Below, in pieces: positions 48,000-56,930 of a DNA stretch of 64,000 nt. The stretch is from the NCBI GenBank assembly GCA_020638905.1, contig JACKHP010000019.1:1-64000 (forward strand). The letters run 5' to 3'. The position numbers and the translations under genes are program-made. The notes beneath the pieces were generated by a model. That model saw only the letters and a program-made list of their open reading frames with translations. It had not been told where the DNA came from and ran no database searches. Source of the DNA: Planctomycetota bacterium (GTDB taxonomy: Bacteria > Planctomycetota > B15-G4). How positions within the stretch are numbered: the first letter of the stretch is position 1; each line of letters opens with the position of its first letter.

Positions 48000-49559
48000 A
48001 GGCCAGTGGTCGAACTGCGCTTCGGGTGTCTCGGCGAGACGTCCGGATCTCCCTGCGGCCTGCCGGCGCCATCCTCCTGAGGCCGCGCAGGCGCGCTCCA
48101 CCTGAGACACCCATGGATCTCCTCGCGCCCAGGTTGCTGATAAGCCGGCGGCGGGCTGAAAGTTTCGCCTTATCCTGCTCATCGCCTGCGTGGCGACGCT
48201 GCTCGTCGCGGCCAGCCTGGCTGCCGGACCACGTCCGGCCCTGCCGAGCGACTGGCCCACGAGCGCGAGCCGATCCCCAGCCTGACCTCTGCGTCCGAGT
48301 CGCGACGACGAGACAGACGACACCTTCGACTGTGGACGGCTGACTCCCACCCCTGAGACGATCGCCGGTGACCACTGCGTTCCCGCCTGATCATGCCCGG
48401 CGGATGCTTGTTGGCGCGACCCGCTGCCGGACGCGGGATCAGGCGTCCGGGACGGACAGCGTGGACGGCGCCGCGGTCTTGAGCTGCGCGGCCTGGCGGA
48501 GATGCGCGAACTGGCGTCGAACGCGCGCTGCCAGTCGCAACGATGCGTCAGTGGATTGAGACTGACGCGTGCGGCGTCTAGCGCGTCGTCGGGCGTCGGC
48601 GCGCCGTCGTCCCCGGACGCCTCGGGGCGCGATCCAGAGCGCGTCGGTTGCCGGGGATCGTGGCCGTCGAGCGCGTTGTCGACGCCAGCGCGAGGCACAG
48701 GCGCCCTGACCACGCGCGACCAAAGTGCCGCCGCGCTCGGCCAGCAGGCGCGCGGGACTGTCCAGCCGCGGAAGCGCGCGCATGCGCTCGACGCCGAGCA
48801 CGGCTCGAGAGCGCGTAGCAGCACCGCGCGTCCGTCGGCGCGCCTCGGCGGTCACGTTCACGCAGCAGTAGCGTGACCCTGTCGCGTACACGTAGGCGTG
48901 TGTCTTGCGGGCTCGAATACGATGCGTGCGGCAGCGCGCAAGCCGGTCTGAAGCTGCGCGGACGGCCGATGCGGCGTCTGCTGTAGGCCTGGTCTGATGA
49001 TGCGGGCTGGCCAGCAGCGTGTTGTCGGCAGGCGCCGCACGAGTAGCACCAGCAGGGCTGCCAGTGAGCTTCGGACCACCGGCTGCTCGTGGAAGAACGC
49101 GCGGCAGCGGACGCCAAGACTGCACGTCGGGCTCCGCCCACGCGCCCTGGCATGGCGGCTGACACGCGTGGCAGCGCGTCATCGATACCGTCCTGTGTAG
49201 CCCATCGTGCGTTCCAGTCGCGCGCGATAGCTCGTCGGGGTGTTTCTGCTCGGTCGGCTACCGCAGCTGTCGGCCTTTGTTTGCGGTGGCGTGTCGAGGC
49301 CCAGCTGCTGAGGATGGACGTGCATCACGGGACGCAGCGCTGTCGTGTCCTGGCTGCATCGCCGCACGTCGCGTGCCTGGTCGATAAAAAGGAGCCACAG
49401 CAGGCGCATTGTCGTCGTGAGCTGCTCGCCCGCGTCGAGCACCAGGATGGTCGGTCACGGCTCCGCAGCCCTGGCGGTGGCCGAAGTCCCAGATTTGCTC
49501 CATCGTCACCTGCGGCAATGCTGACGCACCTTTGTCGACGGTCAGGCTACGACCACTAT
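48000..49559. other. unassigned part of broken segment
   Basis: About 1.5 kb between the broken dus and ubiD genes. The minus strand has pieces with protein-like character (for example VLDAGEQLTTTMRLLWLLF near 49400-49450 and GVERMRALPRLDSPARLLAERG near 48720-48790). I cannot assign them to a family. One or two genes are probably hidden here. Confidence 0.3.
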
Positions 49560-51060
49560 GCCGTCGAACAGCACGGTCGCGTCGTCGACGCTGGGCAGCG
49601 CGCGGAGCGCCGCGACGATTCGGCATCGGAGAGCTTGCCGTGGCGGCGGCGGAGCTGCACGCTCGCTGCTCTTCACTGGGAACGACGCGTGAGGTCAGAC
49701 GCTGGCTCTTGCTCGAAGTGCAGCGCGCGACTGGCGGTCGAGCGTCTCGGTCGGTCCGAGGATCAACCTTCGATATCGCGCTGAGAGGTCGAAGCGTCAG
49801 AAAGCAGCAACGCGACGATCGCCCCGTCGTCGAGCAGGTCGGGTGCATCCTCGTCGACGACTACCACGACTTGGTGAATATCGCCTGGCCCAGGCCCCAG
49901 ACCGAGTGCGCCACCAGCGCCTGACCTGGTACCCTTCCTGATCTTGAGGATCAGATTGTTGTGAAGACGTCGCGAACGGCATGCGTGCATGTCGATCACT
50001 CGGCATCACCTTGCGCTGCAGCGGGAGGAACAGGCACCGATGGCGGCGGCCATCCAGCAGTTCCCTGGCGGACCGAATTTCACCGTGGTGCCAGATCGCG
50101 CCCGTGCGTGATCGCGGTGACCGGATCACGCCGTAGTCGTCGGCCAGGCCAGAAGCCGGTGGGTCGCCGAACGGTCTCGCGCCGCTTTTTCACGTCGACG
50201 GGCACCTAGCCTCGATCACGTGAACTCGGCGTGTCGGCCGGCACTGAGGGGTACCGTGCGGCACTTTCGACCATCTGGACTGGACGCTTCGCTGAAGGCT
50301 TCGCGAAGAGCACTTCGTCGATGCCTGGCGGCAGCGGCGCCACGGTCGAGAAGACGACCTGCGGCGAGGCGCCGCCCATCATGATCGCGACGGGCATGCG
50401 GTCGCGCCTGAGGGCCTGCAGGTGCGGCGCAGCTCGGCGCCGGTGTGGTGTGGACGGAAGCGAGCTGTCAGCCTTGTCGTGGCGCTGCAGGCGGTACATG
50501 CTGCAGTTGCGCGTGCCGGTCACCGGGTCCTTTGGTGAAGACGAGCGGGCAGCGTGACCGTCGGTCCGCCGGTCTCGGGCCAGGTGACAGGATCATAGCT
50601 CGAACAGCGTCGACGTCGTCGCCCCGTGCATCACCTTCCTGGCACGGCCTGCGGCCCGGTAGCGCGGGAAGAGGCGCGCCAGCCGTCCCATTGGCAGCGC
50701 GCTGAGCCTGCGCCAGGTCATACGCGCGGGCCGCTCGAGCATCGCCAGGAAGTCGCCCACGATGCTCGAGCTCGTCGCGCTGCGCACGCTGCAGGTCATG
50801 AGCATGCGCTTCATGCTTCCCTGGCATTGATGGTGACGGAAGCGTGGTGCCCTCGACGTGCTGAACAGCGGCCTTTGGTTGTGTTCGGGAGCGAGGCGGG
50901 CTCACGCGGTCGGCGATGGCGGCGATCTCGAGCTCGGTGTTTCACTGCGCGGTCGATGCGCAGGGAGTTCACCGGGCCGCCTTGAGATCGAGAGAAGCGG
51001 CGCAGGTCGGGCGACGGATACGACGATCTCTGCGGCGATGAGGGCCGCGTATCATAGCCA
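49560..51060 (-). pseudogene. UbiD-family decarboxylase, frame-broken
   Basis: Read on the minus strand, UbiD motifs follow in order: EPASLPNTTKGR near 50895, RMLMTCSVRS near 50790-50815, SLFPRYR-like residues near 50670, PLVFTK near 50530, MPVAIMMGG and PLPPGIDEVLFA at about 50300-50400, then NLILKIRKG near 49930-49960 and VVVVVDEDAPDLLDDGAIVA near 49815-49875, ending with GPTETLD. The pieces lie in different frames. UbiD enzymes use prenylated FMN to decarboxylate aromatic or polyprenyl acids, often in menaquinone or ubiquinone synthesis. Length (about 500 codons) is as expected if the indels are ignored. Confidence 0.72.
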
Positions 51061-51301
51061 CTGGCGCTTCGGTGCCGCGCGCTTCGGCGTGCCAGTTGTC
51101 TGCGCGCCTCGGCATCGTTTTTCGGCGGAACCTTCCCGGACGACGCCTGAGGCCTGTTGCGACCGTGTCGCGACGTCGTCGGACGGGCGCGCGCAGCGGA
51201 CCTGCCGACGGTATGATCGTCGGCGTACGTCGCGCGGGAGAGATGCTGCGCGCGAATCTGAACACCGCGACCTACGCGCATGACTGTCGGGGAGCCGTCC
51301 G

Positions 51302-52187
51302 TTGGCCACGCAGTACGACATCTTCGAAGGCCGCCGACTCCAGGATATACCGGCGCGCCTCGGTTGGCGTCAGTCAGTTGTCTGGGCTCAGTCTGAGGTC
51401 CTGATAACCTCGAGCGTCAAAGGCTTATGGACTACGCTGATATCCCGGACTGGCTGAGCTGAGCACTGGATACTGCGGGCACGCTGCTGCACGCTACTGG
51501 CGAGAAAAGCGCGGTGCTGCGATGTGCGGTCGCGTCCATGTACGAGGTGACCGGGTCTGCTTCGTCGACGTCGTGCCGTTGCTGGTGCGCTCTGCTCGCT
51601 GTTGGGCGTGTAATTTCGCTCGTGGTCACGAGCGCTGTCGGCTCTGATTGACACCGCCGAGCTGGCAAAGCCGGGGCTACATCATCTCGTCGAGGGACTA
51701 CATCAACTTCAGCGGACGCGCAACGTGCCTACGGGCGAACATTCCGAAGTTCGGCGAGCGCTTTCCTGATCTCACGGCGGCCTACGATCCCGAGCGCTTC
51801 CATGACGATCTTCGAGACCGCGAAGTCAGAGCGCTCTCGCGCGGCATCCTGGCGCAGTTCCTCGGGCCGACGTACGAGACGCCGGCCGAGGTGCGCATGG
51901 CCAAGGCCATGGGCGCGCGCGCGGTGAGCATGTCGATGGTGCCCGACGTGATCGTCGCGCGGCAGCGCCGCATGCGCGTGGCCGGGCTGGCGAGCGTCAC
52001 CAACTACGCCGCGGGCCTGGCCGACGGCGCGCTGCTGCACGACGACGTGCTGCTCAACAGCGCCCGCAACGCGACCACGATGCAGACGCTGCTCTCGGGC
52101 GCGCTGCCGAGACTGCACGCCACGCCGTCCACGCCCAAGGCGCACGGGCGCGGCACGAAGAGAACTCCCACCAAGGGACCGACGTGA
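51302..52187 (+). pseudogene. purine nucleoside phosphorylase, first half frame-broken
   Basis: The 3' half is clean and gives FLGPTYETPAEVRMAKAMGA, VSMSMVPDVIVARQ and VTNYAAGLADG, diagnostic of the PNP/MTAP family, which splits purine nucleosides with phosphate. The 5' half shows GRVH at 51528 (frame 3), LVVTSAVGS at 51619 (frame 1) and YINFSG at 51699 (frame 3), so at least two indels intervene. The likely start is the TTG at 51302 (ATQYDIFE). The stop overlaps the GTG of hpt. Whether the gene is truly broken or mis-sequenced cannot be told from sequence alone; I favour mis-sequencing. Only the part after about 51840 can be trusted. Confidence 0.75.
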
Positions 52188-52813
52188 GCAGCAGCGAAGG
52201 CGCGCAGCAGCGCGAGACGACTCCCATCCCCGCAGCGCGCCCCCTCCCCGGCCCGTACCCCATGAGCGATTCCCGCGACCCGAACCTCGTCAACGGCAAG
52301 ATGCTCTTCCGGGGCGGCCACATCGCGCGTGAGGTGGCGCGCCTCGGCCGCGAGGTGCGCGCCGTGTACGGCATGGGCGAGATCACCGTGGTGACCGTGC
52401 TGCACGGCGCGCTCGTGTTCACCGCCGACCTGATCCGCGAGCTCGACATGCCCGTGCGGCTCGAGACCGTCACCGCGAGCAGCTACCGCGGCCAGACGAC
52501 GCGTCCCAACGAACTCGACGTGCGCGTCACGAGCCTCGAACACCTCAAGGGCAAGGACGTCCTCGTCGTCGACGACATCCTCGACACGGGCAACACGCTC
52601 TCGCGCGTGACGCGAGACCTGCAGCGCTTCGAGCCGCGCAGCACGCGCATCGCCGTGCTGCTCGACAAGCCGTCTCGCCGCGAGGTCGCGGTGACCGCCG
52701 ACTTCGTCGGCTTCGAGATCCCCGACCTGTTCGTGATCGGCTACGGCCTCGACTACGACGGCCGGTATCGCAACCTGCCCGACATCCTGGCGCTCGACCC
52801 GGGGTCGGTGTAG
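52184..52813 (+). CDS. hpt: hypoxanthine phosphoribosyltransferase
   Basis: 209-residue purine-salvage enzyme that joins hypoxanthine or guanine to PRPP. The PRPP loop VLVVDDILDTGNTL near residue 124 and the preceding VTVLHGALVFTADL (flexible-loop region) identify it. The GTG at 52184 overlaps the stop of the phosphorylase gene (GTGA) and has an AGGGA site; the ATG at 52262 would give the more usual 183 residues. With the phosphorylase it forms a two-gene purine-salvage operon: the phosphorylase frees the base and Hpt recaptures it. Confidence 0.92.
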   Translation: MSSSEGAQQRETTPIPAARPLPGPYPMSDSRDPNLVNGKMLFRGGHIAREVARLGREVRAVYGMGEITVVTVLHGALVFTADLIRELDMPVRLETVTASSYRGQTTRPNELDVRVTSLEHLKGKDVLVVDDILDTGNTLSRVTRDLQRFEPRSTRIAVLLDKPSRREVAVTADFVGFEIPDLFVIGYGLDYDGRYRNLPDILALDPGSV

Positions 52814-52849
52814 GAGGGGCGGGACGGGGGGGGGGCACCTGATCGGCAC

Positions 52850-55747
52850 TCAGGGGGTCGTCCCGGCGATGCCATTGCTGGCACCGAACCCGAACGGGCC
52901 CGCGGGGTCGCTGATCCAATGCTGGTAGTACACCGTCACCCCCGATGGCAGGCCGGTCGGCCAGGGGAAGGTGATATCGAGAGATCCGCTGCCGTCCGTC
53001 GGAAGACCCGAGAGCACGATATCGGGTGTCGGCACCAGCACGCCGCCCTTGAAAGCTGCGTCGAGTTCCGCGACCCCGATGACGAGCGCCGTCGTCGTGT
53101 TCGGCTTGGCGAGGGTGAGTTCCAGGGAGACAAAGTCACCTCCCGCAAGGGCTCCAGTACCGACGAGTTGGGGAATGCCTGCGCTGCCGGTCAGTCCAAA
53201 CCCGAGGTCGGACCAGCGGGATGGCGAGTTGCATCCACCCCACTTCGCGAGGTAACTATCACCGGCCGGGCTGGACGTGAACTGCCCCCCTACAAACAGC
53301 GCCAATCCGTCACCGAGATCAAGAGAGGCGATAGCTCCAGGCGCGCCGTTCAAACCCGTTCCGATTTCCGACCAGGCTCCGCCATCCCACATCTTCATGT
53401 AGGTGTATCCACCAACGTAAAGAGCAGGGCCAGAGCCACTATCGTGTGAAGCGATGGACGTTGCCTGAGCAGGCAACCCAGAACCAACCGGCGCCCAATC
53501 TCCGCCGTTCCATTTCGCGATGTTCTTCGCGCTGAGAACGCCCGCATGCGAGAACGTACCGGCGGCATAGAGCGCCGGACCCGCACCGTCGTCGTGCACG
53601 ACGAGCGCCCGCACCGACCCCGGATCAAGCACTGGCGTAAGTTCATTCCACAGCCCGTTACCCATCCCGGACCAGGCACTTCCATCCCACCTTGCAATCC
53701 CGTTCGCCGGAACCCCTCCAGCGCTGGTAAAAAAGCCCCCAGCGTAGAGATCGGCACCTCCACCATCATCGAATACCGTCAGCGCCTGTATGCCAAGAGC
53801 ATTATTCATGCCAGACCCCAAAGCAGACCATACGCTTCCTGTTCTCTTGGCGATGTGACTTGCAGGAACGCCGCCGGCTGACGAGAACACTCCTCCCACA
53901 TACAAGGCATCACCGAAACCATCGTCGTAGACGGCAAGCGCGCGAACAGTACCCAATATCTCCCCAACCGACTCCCACGCGACGCCAGTCCACTTCGCGA
54001 TCCCTTTGCCGCCACTACCGCTGAACACGAAGTTCCCACCTACGAATAGCGCCGGCCCGGACCCATCATCGTGGACCACAAGTGCATAGACGATCCCTCC
54101 ATGCGGCGCGTGATTGAAACCGTCATCGACCTTGCTCCAACTGACTCCGTTCCATTTGGCCACGAGACCAATGAATTGCTCGCTGCCGACGCCCATGTTC
54201 CCTCCAACATGAAGAGCCGGCCCTGTTCCATCGTCGAAGACGGCGAGCGCCTGTACTTCCCCGTTCAACCCGGACCCCAGCACTGCCCAGACCGAGCCAT
54301 CCCACACAGCTACGTGCTCGGCCCCGATCACGCCCGGGATGCCGGAGAACCCCCCGCCGACGGCAAGAGACAGACCATGCCCGTTCTGCAGCACCTTCAG
54401 GGCGTAGACAGATCCACCGGGCTGCACCAGGGTTGACCACACCGATCCATCCCAGATCCTGACGGATGAGTACGATGATGCAACCAGTGAACTGCCTGCT
54501 CCTGAACCGATCACTTCCAAGCTATAGACCGCCGCAGGCACACCCAACCCGATCGCATTCCATGACACACCATCCCAGCCGGCAACGTGTGCGGCCGACA
54601 CTCCATCGGCAGTCGTGAAGTCCCCCCCGGCGACCAGATTCACCCCACCGCCATCGTCGTACGCAACAAGAGCTCGGACCGTTCCATTCACGCCGGAACC
54701 CAAGGCGGTCCAGGCAGAGCCATCCCAGGCCGCAATGCGACTTGCCGCCGCACCGCCCATCAGCGAGAACGAGCCGCCTGCCACGAGCACGCCTCCTGAA
54801 CCGACATCGGCGGTCGCCAAGGCGTAGACTGGCGCATCAGCACCACTTCCCATCGCCGTCCACGACCCGCCATTCCAGCGTGCAATGCGAGCAGACGCGC
54901 TGCCGCCGGCTGTCGTGAAAGCCCCTCCGGCATATAGCGATGGCCCAGACCCGTCGTCATGCACCGCGAGTGCGTTTACATCTGAATTCAGACCAGACCC
55001 GAGCGCCGACCACGTGTGGCCGTTCCATCTTGCGATCCGCGAAACGGACAACGCCCCAGCCAGCGTGAACGTCCCCCCTACGTAGAGGTCGTCCCCGAAG
55101 CCATCATCAAACACGACCAGTGCATTGACGTACCCAGGTGACAGGCCGGAACCCAGCCCTCTCCAAGAGTCACCATCCCATTTTGCGATGCGACTCGCCG
55201 CGACACCGCCGGCCACGCCGAAATCGCCGCCAACATAGAGACTGGGTCCTCCTCCATCGTCATAGATGGCAAGCGCTCGCACCGTAGCGTCCGTACCAGG
55301 CTGCCCCCCGAATGTCGGTAGCCAGTTGGGCTCGCAGGTACCCGACAGCAGTTCAATCGGCTCGACAACTGTTGCGCCACCCAGATTCAAATTGGTTGCC
55401 TCGGTACTGCCAACCAAACTCTCGGCGCCCGACCCCAGGACTGCGGTCACGCGAATGTGAGTGGGGACTTCCGCGAATCCGACACTCATGCGAAACGATC
55501 CGTCGACGTTGGTGACCGCCTGCCCTCCAGCGCGAGTGACGACCACAGCCCCAACAGCGGGCGTCCCGTCGGCCATGCGAACTCTGCCTTCAAGAACAGA
55601 AGGGGGCGTATTGACCGAGCCATCGACTCCTGGGTCAAGTACCGGCGACTCGCATCCTTCCTGTGCCAACCCTGACGTCGCCAGTTGAAGGGTGAGGAGG
55701 ACTACGAACAACAGAGGCGCAAGAGGCTGTCTCGGGCGAGAAATCAA
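52850..55747 (-). CDS. large secreted propeller-repeat protein with FKGG C-terminal domain
   Basis: 965-residue exported protein. A signal peptide (LAPLLFVVLLTLQLATSGLAQ) precedes a small beta-sandwich like the carboxypeptidase regulatory domain (LEGRVRMADGTPAVGAVVV). About 14 repeats of roughly 50 residues follow, each with an IA.WDG..W core and a LYVGG.F.AG strand, presumably beta-propellers. The last approximately 105 residues have DAAFKGGVLVPTPDIV, YYQHWISDPAGPFGFGAS and end in AGTTP. I favour the TTG at 55747 because it gives a compact signal peptide and has GAGG 5 bases upstream; ATG 55789 is the alternative. G+C is clearly lower than in neighbours. Confidence 0.82.
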   Translation of the reverse strand: MISRPRQPLAPLLFVVLLTLQLATSGLAQEGCESPVLDPGVDGSVNTPPSVLEGRVRMADGTPAVGAVVVTRAGGQAVTNVDGSFRMSVGFAEVPTHIRVTAVLGSGAESLVGSTEATNLNLGGATVVEPIELLSGTCEPNWLPTFGGQPGTDATVRALAIYDDGGGPSLYVGGDFGVAGGVAASRIAKWDGDSWRGLGSGLSPGYVNALVVFDDGFGDDLYVGGTFTLAGALSVSRIARWNGHTWSALGSGLNSDVNALAVHDDGSGPSLYAGGAFTTAGGSASARIARWNGGSWTAMGSGADAPVYALATADVGSGGVLVAGGSFSLMGGAAASRIAAWDGSAWTALGSGVNGTVRALVAYDDGGGVNLVAGGDFTTADGVSAAHVAGWDGVSWNAIGLGVPAAVYSLEVIGSGAGSSLVASSYSSVRIWDGSVWSTLVQPGGSVYALKVLQNGHGLSLAVGGGFSGIPGVIGAEHVAVWDGSVWAVLGSGLNGEVQALAVFDDGTGPALHVGGNMGVGSEQFIGLVAKWNGVSWSKVDDGFNHAPHGGIVYALVVHDDGSGPALFVGGNFVFSGSGGKGIAKWTGVAWESVGEILGTVRALAVYDDGFGDALYVGGVFSSAGGVPASHIAKRTGSVWSALGSGMNNALGIQALTVFDDGGGADLYAGGFFTSAGGVPANGIARWDGSAWSGMGNGLWNELTPVLDPGSVRALVVHDDGAGPALYAAGTFSHAGVLSAKNIAKWNGGDWAPVGSGLPAQATSIASHDSGSGPALYVGGYTYMKMWDGGAWSEIGTGLNGAPGAIASLDLGDGLALFVGGQFTSSPAGDSYLAKWGGCNSPSRWSDLGFGLTGSAGIPQLVGTGALAGGDFVSLELTLAKPNTTTALVIGVAELDAAFKGGVLVPTPDIVLSGLPTDGSGSLDITFPWPTGLPSGVTVYYQHWISDPAGPFGFGASNGIAGTTP

Positions 55748-55924
55748 AATGACCTCGATATCGAGGAGAGCGGAGAACGGGTCGGCCATCCGATCTTCGC
55801 TAGATCGAGCGATGGCCGACTCCCTAGTCACTCTTTCGCGCAAGCCACGCCTATCGTGCGACATCGGATTCGCAGAATTGTGCAGTGCATCCTCAGATCT
55901 CGGCGACCTACCGATAACCGGCGG

Positions 55925-56155
55925 TCTGCGGGGACGACGTCGCGCTGCGCGACGAGATTCTCTCGCCTTTCGCCGTACGGCTTGACGGCACCACGCTGCT
56001 CGTCGCCGACGCGATCCCCCGCGCACGCTGCTCGCGGCCCGTGCGCGGCAGGCATTCGACGACGCCGCGCCGGACGCCGACGCGCCCCTTCCGGCGCACG
56101 TTGGACCACTCGCGATCTTGCGCGTACTGGGGCGCGCGACGCTGGCGCCAGCCGG
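55925..56155 (+). pseudogene. relic of Ser/Thr kinase gene
   Basis: About 230 bases match 57083-57320, the pre-kinase region of the gene at 56931, with many identical runs (for example GGGGACGACGTC, GCGCTGCGCGACGAGAT, GACGCGATCCCCC and GGCATTCGACGACG). Single-base indels destroy the frame, and the match stops near the glycine loop. It is a dead partial copy lying in the same orientation upstream of the live genes. Confidence 0.75.
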
Positions 56156-56163
56156 GCCGCCGA

Positions 56164-56553
56164 TCAAGACTCGAGCCGCCGAACTTCGGCCAACATGCCG
56201 CGGTGCCAGGTGGCATTGGCCGGCAGGATCACCTGACCCTCCTCGACCACCAGGTCGGTGAAGAAGACGTGGCATACGTGCAAGCCGCAGGGCTCGAACT
56301 GGGATAGGGCACGTGGCAGCACGCCGCCCCCGAAACGCCACGCCAGGTACTCGGGCTTTACACCACCAAGGGTCGCCTCGATGCTCGCGGCAGTCTTGTC
56401 GGCCAGGAGTGCGGCTCCCGTCACCTTGAGGCCCGTGGGCAGGGTGACATCGACCCAGTCGAGCACAGTGAGAGTATGCCACTCACTGTCTTCATCGAAG
56501 CAGCCCTCGTCATCGATCCCGATCCGGTATCTCAGCTTCTCGGTTGCCGGCAC
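56164..56553 (-). CDS. hypothetical protein
   Basis: 129-residue protein with no signal peptide or membrane helix. Sequence such as YRIGIDDEGCFDEDSEWHTL and EPCGLHVCHVFFTDLVVEEG is well-ordered and not low complexity, which supports real coding. I recognise no family. The GTG start has a GGGGAG site upstream. G+C is lower than average, as in the neighbouring propeller gene. Placed between a kinase relic and the kinase operon. Confidence 0.6.
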   Translation of the reverse strand: MPATEKLRYRIGIDDEGCFDEDSEWHTLTVLDWVDVTLPTGLKVTGAALLADKTAASIEATLGGVKPEYLAWRFGGGVLPRALSQFEPCGLHVCHVFFTDLVVEEGQVILPANATWHRGMLAEVRRLES

Positions 56554-56930
56554 GACGAACTCCCCGTCGGGTACTCTCGGTCGTCCATCGGATGACTCGA
56601 GACCTCACGTGACCCGGAACGCGCACGCCCCTCGAGCTCGCTCGACGAGCCCGGCCAACCGGGCTCGCCGACACCGCAGACCGATTGTTGGCGCAAACCT
56701 GCGGCGTCGTGCGACATGGTTTTTGCCTGTGACCGCGAGAGCCGCTGCTCCCGAAGACACGGCCGGGCCGAGCTCGACTCACCTGTGACCTTCAGGGCCC
56801 CAGTTGAGGGCCCTGCCCCGCCGACCGACCTACGAGACCCGCCCCGGCACCACCTCGAACGTTAGGATCCGAAGCCCACGATCTCGGGCTCCGAGGCCCG
56901 CGGCGCGCCCTCCCCCGGCAAGAGGTCCAG
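56554..56930. other. intergenic region before kinase operon
   Basis: 377 bases. It contains a perfect 8-base-pair hairpin at 56794-56816 and a TAGGAT box at 56863-56868 that may be the -10 of the kinase operon, with no clear -35. Nothing else recognised. Confidence 0.4.
56794..56816. repeat. inverted repeat/hairpin
   Basis: CAGGGCCC (56794-56801) and GGGCCCTG (56809-56816) with a 7-base loop. About 50 bases before the putative -10 of the kinase operon. It could be a terminator for upstream transcription or an operator. Confidence 0.4.

Larger units (their letters stand above)
45183..51840. other. indel-rich segment with no intact gene
   Basis: For about 6.6 kb no frame stays open for the length of a normal gene. 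G+C is visibly lower than in the flanks. Motifs of ordinary conserved proteins appear in the right order but hop between all three frames. The two boundary genes (DUF309 and purine nucleoside phosphorylase) are each clean on the outer side and broken on the inner side. This pattern is what an uncorrected consensus would give. The recognisable genes are listed separately. Confidence 0.75.

Noticed and set aside
45183..51840. Possible novel mobile island or defence island made of many small unknown genes
   Set aside because: The many short frames are fragments. Conserved proteins (UbiD, Dus, PNP, redoxin, DUF309) are readable across frameshifts, so the best explanation is indel-rich sequence, not new genes.
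53000..55700. CRISPR-like or tandem DNA repeats in the large propeller gene
   Set aside because: The repetition is at the protein level (about 50 residues per unit, variable DNA). There are no identical short repeats with regular spacers.
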